Positions 8,831 through 15,669 of a stretch of DNA of 64,000 nucleotides are shown here, piece after piece. The notes below the pieces were generated by a model. That model made no database searches. It was not told the DNA's origin and saw only the letters and a program-made list of their open reading frames with translations. The stretch's first letter is position 1; each line of letters begins with the position of its first letter. Source of the stretch: an uncultured beta proteobacterium (lineage in GTDB: Bacteria > Pseudomonadota > Gammaproteobacteria > Burkholderiales > Burkholderiaceae_C); assembly GCA_903839085.1 (NCBI GenBank), contig CAIMBE010000163.1, forward strand, positions 1 to 64,000, given 5' to 3'. Position numbers and translations under genes: made by a program.

Positions 8831-9964
8831 ATGGATCGTTTTGAAATGGGTCGTCGCGCGTTCACGGGTCAACTGGCTGCGTTGGCGGCGTTCGCCGCAA
8901 CCGCAGCATCTACTTCGGGCGGGACGTTGGCTGGTTCGATTGGTACCTTGACACCTCCCGGGACAAACGATGGAATGGTCGTGTCGGCGCGCGGGCGCGG
9001 ACTGGTCTTTGGTTGCGGCATCAACGGGCCGGGCTTGCTCGACCCGGCACTGCTCGCCGCCCACGTGCAAGAGTCGGGGATGTGCGTACCCATTGGACAG
9101 GGTGCCTGGGCGCAAACGCATCCCGGGCCGGCGACGTGGAATTTCGCGGTCCTGGACAGGATGTGGGAGTGGGCTCGGTCCGTCGGCCTGCCGATGCGCG
9201 GCACACACCTCGTCTGGCATTCCAATATGCCGGCATGGTTCGCCTCCAACGTCACTCCAGCGAATGCCACGCAGTCCATGCGCGAACACATCTTTGCACT
9301 GATGGGGCGCTACAAGGGGCAGTTCCATTCCTGGAATCCGGTGAACGAAGCTGTCCTTCCCGCGGATGGGCGCCCGGATGGCCTGCGCCACACCCCTTGG
9401 ATGCAGTTGCTCGGGCCGCAGTACATCGCGCAGGCGTTTACCTTTGCGGCGCAGGCGGATCCCTCGGCGACTCTTGTCTACAACGAGTTTGGCATTGAGG
9501 AGGATTCCCCCGCCGCCGACCGAAAGCGCCATTTCACGTTGCGGCTGCTGCAGAATTTGAAACAGCAGGGCGTGCCGATTCATGCGCTCGGGATGCAGTC
9601 CCACATTGGCTCGAACTCCGTGATCAATGCGACCAGGCTGACGGCCTTCATGAACGCCGTGGCAGCGCTCGGACTCAAGATCTTCATCACGGAACTGGAC
9701 GTGAAAGACCAGGCGCTTGCCTCAGACCTTGCGGTTCGCGACGCCGCTGTGGCGGCGCAGTATCGCTCCTTCCTGACGACGGTTCTGGCGCATCCAGCGG
9801 TGAGTACGGTCATCATCTGGGGACTGAGTGATCGGTGGACGTGGCTGTCGGGGCAGGCGCCGCGCAGTGACGGCCTGCCGGTGCGCGTCCTGCCGCTGGA
9901 CGATCAGTTCCAGCGCAAGCCGGCGTGGACCGCGGTCATGAATGCGCTCAGAAGGCAAACATAA
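8831..9964 (+). CDS. GH10 endo-1,4-beta-xylanase, Tat-exported
   Basis: The protein has 377 residues from the ATG at 8831, which has a GGAGAT box 5-10 nt upstream (an alternative start at 8813 is weaker). The N-terminus MGRRAFTGQLAALAAFAATAA is a twin-arginine signal peptide, so it is probably exported folded. Glycoside hydrolase family 10 motifs are clear: the acid/base glutamate is E173 in WNPVNEA, the nucleophile is E289 in FITELDV, and the substrate-site segment reads RGTHLVWH at 123-130. In most GH10 enzymes that segment is RGHTLVWH, so the order T-H here is unusual. It cleaves xylan backbone bonds in the periplasm or outside the cell. No other xylan-utilisation gene lies nearby, so it appears as a solitary accessory gene. 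Confidence 0.92.
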   Translation: MDRFEMGRRAFTGQLAALAAFAATAASTSGGTLAGSIGTLTPPGTNDGMVVSARGRGLVFGCGINGPGLLDPALLAAHVQESGMCVPIGQGAWAQTHPGPATWNFAVLDRMWEWARSVGLPMRGTHLVWHSNMPAWFASNVTPANATQSMREHIFALMGRYKGQFHSWNPVNEAVLPADGRPDGLRHTPWMQLLGPQYIAQAFTFAAQADPSATLVYNEFGIEEDSPAADRKRHFTLRLLQNLKQQGVPIHALGMQSHIGSNSVINATRLTAFMNAVAALGLKIFITELDVKDQALASDLAVRDAAVAAQYRSFLTTVLAHPAVSTVIIWGLSDRWTWLSGQAPRSDGLPVRVLPLDDQFQRKPAWTAVMNALRRQT

Positions 9965-10240
9965 AGCGATATTGAGAATTCGGCGTGATTGAAAGCAACC
10001 CCAGCTTCAAGGGCATCGATACAGCTTTTCGATGAGTTGTGCCGGTGGATCGACACCCACCTGGAAGAAACAGTCGGCTGGCAGAAGGTCGGCGACGGGT
10101 CGGTTGAATTTGCCCGCACCGTGCTCGCAAACCGGCCAATGCCGGGTCAGTGCCTTTGCAGAGTCGTCTTGCTGCGATCCACGCTGCGGCGATCATGTGG
10201 CCGCCAGGATGGCTGCTGGTTCAATTCGAAACCACGCGGC
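9965..10240. other. Intergenic region with a faint AraC-like trace
   Basis: Between the xylanase stop and the end of the fatty-acid fusion gene (read leftward) there is no intact gene. A rightward frame from TTG 9989 encodes, at about 10025-10080, LCRWIDTHLEETVGWQ. This recalls the start of AraC-type DNA-binding domains, but the similarity ends after some 20 residues. It may be the scar of a decayed regulator gene. Confidence 0.3.
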
Positions 10241-12256
10241 TCATCCCACGGCAGCGAAGTCGGGCGCGCGTCGTTCGCCAAAGGCCGCGATGCCCTCACG
10301 GGCAGCCGCTGTGCAGGCGCTGTCACCAAAAGCCAGGTAGCCGATCTCCAGCGCTGCGGCGAGCGTCGGCGCCTGCGCTGCCTTCTGCACCGCACCCTCG
10401 AGCAAGGCGAGCGTGGTTGGACTCAAGGCCATGCCACTCGCCGCCTTGGCATCCATGGGCTCGAAGGCGGGCAAGGCGACCGGCGCGTCGGCGATGCGAG
10501 CATGCCCCTGCGCCAGTGCCTGCACGCGCGCGACAGCCAAAGTGATCAGCTCGGACGAATCCTTCGCCAAAGCATCCACCACACCGAGCGCCAACGCCTG
10601 TTTCGCCTTGAGCTTGTCGCAGCGGCGCAGCATGCCGTGGAAGGTGCTTGCGGCCTGCGGCCAGCGGCGATAGGGCACCACCATGGCGCCGATGCCAGGC
10701 AGGATGCCCAGGCTCACTTCGGGCAACTGCATCCAGCTTTGCTCGAGAGCCACCAGCGCGTGGCAGCGCATGGCCAACTCAAAGCCGCCGCCCAGGGCCA
10801 TGCCGTTGATCGCGGCGACCACCGGTTTTTGCATCGCGTCCAGATGCACCAGCAAGCGCGAGCAGTCGCGCGAATACTGCGCGGCGGCGCCCTTGTCGCC
10901 GAGCATGGAGGGGAAGCGGCCAATGTCGGCCCCGGCGCAAAACGCCTTTGGCCCGTAGCCGGTGATCACAAACCCGGCGACGGCGGGGTCGTTCTCATAA
11001 CGACGGATCACCGCCAGAATCTCATCGGTCATCTCGTCATGCAAGGCGTTCAAGGCTTCGGGGCGGCGCAGCGTGATGACCTTGACGCCGTCCAGATCGT
11101 CCACCAGCACGTGGCGCTCGAAACGCAGGTAGTCGGCCAGCGGTTTGCGCGGCATCGGCATGCCGGCGCGCTCGTGCGCCAGGCGATCGAGTATGCGCTG
11201 CGCCTGGGCCTCGGGCATCTGGCGCAACAGTGCCAGCGGCCCGCTCTTGAAGCCCAGCGCCGTGCAGCAGCCCAGGTCGAGATCGGCGGCGCTGCCAATG
11301 GCGCGGTCCACAATGTCCACCGTCTGCGACAACAGGATTCCGAGCAGGCGATCGCGAATGGCGCCGGCCGCGGCGGCCGGCACCTCAACCCGTTTTCCGG
11401 GCGCCACGGTGAGCCAGTTCTCGACCGATTTGAAGATCGGCGCGGGCCGGTAGTGATCGCCTTCCTCGTCGGCCTGCAGGGTGTTGGTCTCCGTGATGAT
11501 CGGGTTGCCGCGCGCCAGATTAAGCACAAAGAAAGGCCCGGCATGCACGAACTCGCTGGCCACGCTGTCAATCTCGGCGGCACTCGCCCGCTCGAGCAGC
11601 ATGGCGGCCTCGTTGCACCAGTTGTCAAAGATGCGGTCCAGCATGAAGCAGGGAACGTCCGTGGTGGTCAGTGGCACCTTGCCGGTGTTGCAGAACACCC
11701 AGCGCAACCAGACCACCAGTTCCGGTGCCGCGCCCGACCAGGCGATCACTTCCACCGCCGGGTTGCGCCAGGCCGGCGCGAAGAAGTGCGTGACCGTGGC
11801 GCGCTCCTTGTGCCTGAGCTCGGAAAAGATGCGCTCGGCGGGCAGGGAGCTGGTGTTGGAGGTGATCACGGCGTCGCTGGCAACACGCGCTTCGACCTGC
11901 GCAAAGATGCGCCGCTTGAGGTCCAGATTTTCGGTGGCGGCCTCGATCACCCAGTCGCAGTCCTTGATGGCGTCGTAGTCGGTGCTGCCGTGCACCTGTT
12001 GCGTCACGGCGGCGGCCTGCTGCGGATTCATTTTTCCCTTGGCCACCGCCTTGCGCGCGTACTCGGCGAAGCGCACGAGTGCGGCGTCGATGGCGGCCTG
12101 CGAGATGTCGATGATCGTGAGCTTGAGCTCGGGCAGGGCGCTTTTCAGGTAGTAGCCGATGTCCGGTCCGATCGAGCCCGCGCCGATCACGGCAAGGTGG
12201 CGTGGCATGCTGCGGGCGGGGCGTTGCAGCAGTGGATTGTTCAGGGCTTCTTGCAT
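10241..12256 (-). CDS. 3-hydroxyacyl-CoA dehydrogenase / enoyl-CoA hydratase fusion (dehydrogenase first)
   Basis: In this 671-residue bifunctional beta-oxidation enzyme the dehydrogenase comes first: an NAD-binding motif AVIGAGSIGPDIG at about 22-34, the ENLDLKR and SNTSSLP segments, and the dehydrogenase C-domain to about 385. The crotonase domain occupies about 395-670 with oxyanion-hole segments FCAGADIG and NGMALGGGFELAMR and a catalytic-region glutamate in LPEVSLGILPG. FadB and FadJ have the opposite order (hydratase first). The dehydrogenase-first order is known from archaeal crotonyl-CoA hydratase/hydroxybutyryl-CoA dehydrogenases and some Burkholderiales proteins. No thiolase or acyl-CoA dehydrogenase gene is adjacent. 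The gene diverges from the ParB-like gene across a 147-nt gap holding a candidate operator, so joint regulation is possible. Confidence 0.9.
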   Translation of the reverse strand: MQEALNNPLLQRPARSMPRHLAVIGAGSIGPDIGYYLKSALPELKLTIIDISQAAIDAALVRFAEYARKAVAKGKMNPQQAAAVTQQVHGSTDYDAIKDCDWVIEAATENLDLKRRIFAQVEARVASDAVITSNTSSLPAERIFSELRHKERATVTHFFAPAWRNPAVEVIAWSGAAPELVVWLRWVFCNTGKVPLTTTDVPCFMLDRIFDNWCNEAAMLLERASAAEIDSVASEFVHAGPFFVLNLARGNPIITETNTLQADEEGDHYRPAPIFKSVENWLTVAPGKRVEVPAAAAGAIRDRLLGILLSQTVDIVDRAIGSAADLDLGCCTALGFKSGPLALLRQMPEAQAQRILDRLAHERAGMPMPRKPLADYLRFERHVLVDDLDGVKVITLRRPEALNALHDEMTDEILAVIRRYENDPAVAGFVITGYGPKAFCAGADIGRFPSMLGDKGAAAQYSRDCSRLLVHLDAMQKPVVAAINGMALGGGFELAMRCHALVALEQSWMQLPEVSLGILPGIGAMVVPYRRWPQAASTFHGMLRRCDKLKAKQALALGVVDALAKDSSELITLAVARVQALAQGHARIADAPVALPAFEPMDAKAASGMALSPTTLALLEGAVQKAAQAPTLAAALEIGYLAFGDSACTAAAREGIAAFGERRAPDFAAVG

Positions 12257-12322
12257 GGGATCTTCTCGGGTTCAGGCGCCAACTTGAACTTGATCGAAGC
12301 AGTTGACACCGGCTTGATAAAC

Positions 12323-12335
12323 GCATATCGTATAC
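12323..12335. promoter_or_regulatory. Candidate operator, GCATAT-C-GTATAC
   Basis: This imperfect 13-bp palindrome lies in the divergent gap between the dehydrogenase/hydratase gene and the ParB-like gene. It is nearly identical to an element at 13333-13345 upstream of the TrpB2 gene. The GTATAC core resembles sites bound by GntR-type repressors, but no such regulator gene is in the window. Confidence 0.4.
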
Positions 12336-12403
12336 CGAATACAACACACAGTCCAGCAAAAACTCATCATGACATCAAACGCGACAGCGATCAATCCGGA
12401 ACC

Positions 12404-13249
12404 ATGACCATGCATCAACGCCAGCCTGAAATGCCCGATCTGCGCGTCGTTCCGGTGGCCGACCTGCTGCTGCACGAGCAGCACGACGCGCAGCGAAGCG
12501 AGCCATTGCTGCAGCGCCTGCGCGCCGACGGCGTCTTGAAGAACCCGCCCATAGTCGCCGCGATCGACGGCCAGCAGCGTTATGTCGTCCTCGACGGCGC
12601 CAACCGAGTGACCGCGGCGCACTCGCTTGGCATACCGCACATTGCGGTGCAGGTCGTGGATTACGAGGACCCGGAACTGATTCTTGACACCTGGCATCAC
12701 CTTATCAAGGGCTTGAGCTGCGCGCACTTCCAGAGCGTGATCGCCGGGCTCGACGGCGTCAAGATCGAGGCAACCGACCTGATGCAGGCGCGTGCGCAAC
12801 TGGCGCGCCGCGAAATACTGGCGTTTGTCCAGTACCCGCAGGGCCAGGTCTGCAGCCTGCACGCCGAGGGAAATCTGCACCAGCGCACTCAGCGCCTGAA
12901 CGACATTGTGGATCTGTACAAGGTGGATTACCGGATATTTCGCGCCAATACCGATCACCTGCCGTCGCTGCTTCCGTTCTACGACGATGTGGCCGCGCTG
13001 GTGGTTTTTCCGCGCTTTGCACCGGCCGAGATCATCGATCTGGCGCGGGTCGGCGCCTGCCTGCCGGCCGGCATTACGCGCCACCTGATCCCAAGGCGTG
13101 CGCTGCGCATCAACCTGCCCCTGACGCTGCTTGGCGCCGGGGCCACCTTGGCCGAGAAGAACACCTGGCTGGCAGAGTGGGTGAAGCAGAAAGCGGCTTC
13201 GAAGACGGTGCGTTACTACCAGGAGTCGACCTTCCTGTTTGACGAATGA
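12404..13249 (+). CDS. ParB/Srx-fold protein resembling free-serine kinase SbnI
   Basis: A 281-residue protein starts at ATG 12404 (an alternative ATG is at 12410). Residues 13-110 match the ParB/sulfiredoxin-fold N-domain: VVPVADLLLHE, then NPPIV, then VLDGANRVTAAHSLG, then a DTWHHLI segment. The arrangement closely follows what I recall of Staphylococcus aureus SbnI, which phosphorylates free L-serine. E25 in LHE sits where SbnI has its catalytic glutamate (E20). There is no helix-turn-helix of chromosomal ParB and no parA or parS nearby, so a partition role is unlikely. The next gene, 144 nt on, is a PLP enzyme of the serine-using type, which fits supply of O-phosphoserine. The kinase activity is inferred. 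A long frame upstream in phase is antisense to the neighbouring gene and was not used. Confidence 0.7.
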   Translation: MTMHQRQPEMPDLRVVPVADLLLHEQHDAQRSEPLLQRLRADGVLKNPPIVAAIDGQQRYVVLDGANRVTAAHSLGIPHIAVQVVDYEDPELILDTWHHLIKGLSCAHFQSVIAGLDGVKIEATDLMQARAQLARREILAFVQYPQGQVCSLHAEGNLHQRTQRLNDIVDLYKVDYRIFRANTDHLPSLLPFYDDVAALVVFPRFAPAEIIDLARVGACLPAGITRHLIPRRALRINLPLTLLGAGATLAEKNTWLAEWVKQKAASKTVRYYQESTFLFDE

Positions 13250-13332
13250 CGGGCTGGCCCGGCGTCAGCATTCAAACCACAGTGCGAGGGTAAACCTCAG
13301 CAAACTGTGCTTCCAATTTTCAAAAAACGCGT

Positions 13333-13345
13333 GCATACTGTATAC
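13333..13345. promoter_or_regulatory. Candidate operator, GCATAC-T-GTATAC
   Basis: An imperfect 13-bp palindrome lies 49 nt before the TrpB2 start. Eleven of its 13 positions equal the element at 12323-12335. Its position near the expected promoter suggests that a single regulator could control the kinase-like gene, the TrpB2 gene and the divergent beta-oxidation fusion. Confidence 0.4.
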
Positions 13346-13393
13346 GGCCACTTGCCATTTCGTGGTTATTAACAAATTTATTCAGGAGCAAAT

Positions 13394-14764
13394 ATGAGCA
13401 TGCAGACAAAGTATTTATTGGAAGAAAACCAGATGCCGCGCTTCTGGTACAACATTCAGGCGGATCTGCCCAAGCCGGCACCCGCCGTCTTGCATCCGGG
13501 CACTCTGCAGCCGGTCGGTCCCGATGATCTGGCGCCCTTGTTCCCGATGGCCTTGATCATGCAGGAAGTGAGCATGGAGCGCGAGATCGAGATTCCTGAG
13601 CCGGTGCGCGACGTTTTTCGCCTCTGGCGCCCGGCGCCGATGTTCCGCGCGCACCGGCTTGAAAAAGCGCTGGGCACCCCGGCCAAGATCTACTACAAAT
13701 ATGAGGGCGTCAGCCCGGCAGGCAGCCACAAACCGAACACGGCGGTGCCGCAGGCCTTCTATAACAAGGAGGCGGGCGTCAAGCGGATAACGACCGAGAC
13801 CGGTGCCGGCCAATGGGGTTCCTCGATGGCCTTTGCCGGCTCCTTGTTCGGCCTGCAGGTGGAAGTGTTCCAGGTTCGGGTCTCCTATGACCAGAAACCC
13901 TACCGGCGCGCACTGATGGAAACCTACGGCGCGCGCTGTGTGGCGTCGCCTTCCAATGAGACGGTCTACGGGCGCGCGGTGCTGGCCGAGAACCCGAATC
14001 ATCCGGGCAGCCTGGGTATCGCGATTTCGGAGGCGGTCGAGTTGGCTGTGCAGCGCGATGACACCAAATACGCGCTCGGCTCGGTGCTCAATCACGTGTT
14101 GTTGCACCAGACCATCATCGGGCAGGAGGCGATGGAGCAGATGCAGATGGCCGATGACTGGCCCGATGTCGTGGTGGGCTGCTGCGGTGGCGGCTCCAAC
14201 TTTGCCGGCATCGCCTTTCCCTTCATGGGCCATGGTTTGCGCGGCGGCAAGAAGTCGCGCTTCGTCGCGGTGGAACCCGCCGCCTGCCCGTCATTGACGC
14301 GCGGCAAGTACGCCTACGACTTTGGCGACACCGGCCGCATGACGCCCCTGACCAAGATGCACACGCTGGGCAGCCAGTTCACGCCGCCGGGCTTTCATGC
14401 GGGCGGCCTGCGCTACCACGGCATGTCGCCGCTGGTTTCGCATTGCAAGGAACTGGGCCTGATTGAAGCCGTGGCCTACAACCAGGTCGAGTGCTTTGAG
14501 GCGGCTGTGCTGTTTGCACGCAACGAGGGCATCGTGCCGGCGCCGGAATCCAGCCACGCCATCCGGGGTGCCGTTGTTGAGGCTCTGCGCTGCAAGCGCG
14601 AAGGCAAGTCCGAGACGATTCTCTTCAATCTGTCGGGCCACGGCCACTTCGACATGATGGCCTACCAGAAGTATTTTGCCGGCGAAATGTCGGACGCGCT
14701 CTACGACGAAGCCGAACTGGCCAAGTCCCTGGCGGGGCTGCCCAACGTGCCGGAAACGGCTTGA
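13394..14764 (+). CDS. TrpB2-type tryptophan synthase beta-like PLP enzyme
   Basis: The protein has 456 residues with a clear AGGAG box before ATG 13394. Fold-type II PLP motifs are complete: K113 in GSHKPNT binds PLP, E135 in TETGAGQWG is the likely catalytic acid, and the phosphate-cup loop GCCGGGSN is at 262-269. The length and the RFWYN start identify the TrpB2 group, which works without a canonical TrpA. No trpA, trpF or other trp gene is nearby, so the main biosynthetic enzyme is presumably elsewhere. TrpB2 enzymes condense serine with indole, and some archaeal members have been reported to prefer O-phosphoserine. The upstream SbnI-like gene makes that substrate plausible here. The product could be tryptophan by indole salvage or a different beta-substituted alanine. 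Confidence 0.9.
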   Translation: MSMQTKYLLEENQMPRFWYNIQADLPKPAPAVLHPGTLQPVGPDDLAPLFPMALIMQEVSMEREIEIPEPVRDVFRLWRPAPMFRAHRLEKALGTPAKIYYKYEGVSPAGSHKPNTAVPQAFYNKEAGVKRITTETGAGQWGSSMAFAGSLFGLQVEVFQVRVSYDQKPYRRALMETYGARCVASPSNETVYGRAVLAENPNHPGSLGIAISEAVELAVQRDDTKYALGSVLNHVLLHQTIIGQEAMEQMQMADDWPDVVVGCCGGGSNFAGIAFPFMGHGLRGGKKSRFVAVEPAACPSLTRGKYAYDFGDTGRMTPLTKMHTLGSQFTPPGFHAGGLRYHGMSPLVSHCKELGLIEAVAYNQVECFEAAVLFARNEGIVPAPESSHAIRGAVVEALRCKREGKSETILFNLSGHGHFDMMAYQKYFAGEMSDALYDEAELAKSLAGLPNVPETA

Positions 14765-14765
14765 G

Positions 14766-15503
14766 TCAGCGGTAGGCGACCGACGGCCTGGTGACTGTCA
14801 GCAGACGGTCCAGGCCGCCGGTATCGATGCTGATATTTGCGTACTCTCGTACCCTGGGCTTGGCCCGGTACGCGACGCTGAGCCCTGCGAGTTTCATCAT
14901 TTCCAGGTCGTTGACGCCATCGCCGACGGCGATCACCTGCTCGTGCGAGCAGCCGATCTGCTGGCAGACCTGGGCCACCCGGTCGCGCTTGGCGTGCTGG
15001 TCGATCACCGCGCCGAGCACCCGGCCAGTCAGCCGCTCATCCTGGATTTCGAGTTCGTTGGAGAACGCAAAGTCCAGTCCCAGCCGAGGTTTTAGCCGGT
15101 CGGTGAAGTAGGTGAAGCCGCCCGAGATCAGCAGGATCTTGAGTCCGTCCCAGCGCGCATAGGCAAGCAGTTGCAATGCGCCCGGATTGAGCCGAAGTCT
15201 GTGCTCATAGACGCGCTGCAGCGCCGAGACGTGGGTGCCAGCCAGAATGGCGAGCCGACGGCGCAGGCTGTCTTCAAAATTGCTGATTTCGCCGCGCATC
15301 GCCGCCTCGGTGATGGCGCGAACCTGGGGGCCCTTGCCCACGACATCGGCAATCTCGTCGATGCATTCGATGTCAACCAGCGTGGAATCCATATCGAAAG
15401 CAATCAGCCGGTAGTCACTGAGCTTCAGGTCAGGCTTGATGCCCTGAATGAACAGACCCGTGCTGTCTTTGAGCGCTTCGCGTGGTCTCGAGGGGGCCGT
15501 CAT
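14766..15503 (-). CDS. serB: Phosphoserine phosphatase
   Basis: A 245-residue HAD-family enzyme. Motif I is FDMDST (D37 nucleophile, D39 acid), motif II is LISGGF, and motif IV is GDGVNDLEM. It removes phosphate from O-phospho-L-serine, the last step of serine synthesis. Its stop lies one base from the end of the TrpB2 gene (convergent). Proximity to mfd is, from memory, common in Burkholderiales, so the gene is probably housekeeping, although its substrate is the presumed product of the SbnI-like kinase two genes away. A 33-codon frame overlapping its start (15500-15601) has no ribosome binding site and was not annotated. The 166 nt up to mfd hold nothing else that I can see. Confidence 0.95.
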   Translation of the reverse strand: MTAPSRPREALKDSTGLFIQGIKPDLKLSDYRLIAFDMDSTLVDIECIDEIADVVGKGPQVRAITEAAMRGEISNFEDSLRRRLAILAGTHVSALQRVYEHRLRLNPGALQLLAYARWDGLKILLISGGFTYFTDRLKPRLGLDFAFSNELEIQDERLTGRVLGAVIDQHAKRDRVAQVCQQIGCSHEQVIAVGDGVNDLEMMKLAGLSVAYRAKPRVREYANISIDTGGLDRLLTVTRPSVAYR

Positions 15504-15669
15504 GGGTGTTTGCCTGCGATTTCTTCTTGTAAGAACTCAGTGGTTTCCCATCGACCGAAGAGGAGAACGGGCTGACTTTTCGTTGTGACGTCGGTCAGCA
15601 TTATGTATTCATTTGCGGTCGAGCGGGACCGCCTGGCGCAATGTCCGGAGCTCGCCATGGCTGTGTTTT

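Noticed and set aside
8447-9604. N-terminal extension of iorA by some 386 codons
   Set aside because: The extension is antisense to the xylanase gene and the intergenic region and shows no protein-like motif. The IorA family starts near MNAADQRVMLGNEA.
10025-10090. AraC-like helix-turn-helix trace
   Set aside because: Only about 16 residues resemble the family; the frame loses similarity immediately and has no domain context. Too short to call a gene or pseudogene.
12404-13249. Chromosome-partition ParB
   Set aside because: Only the N-terminal ParB/Srx fold is present. There is no HTH or dimerisation domain, no parA and no parS-like sites. The LHE motif and neighbouring PLP gene fit an SbnI-type kinase better.
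15500-15601. 33-codon frame overlapping the serB start (ATGA), and a 12-codon frame overlapping the start at 12404
   Set aside because: No ribosome binding sites. An ATGA overlap is expected by chance whenever a gene starts with ATGA, so these alone do not indicate leader peptides.
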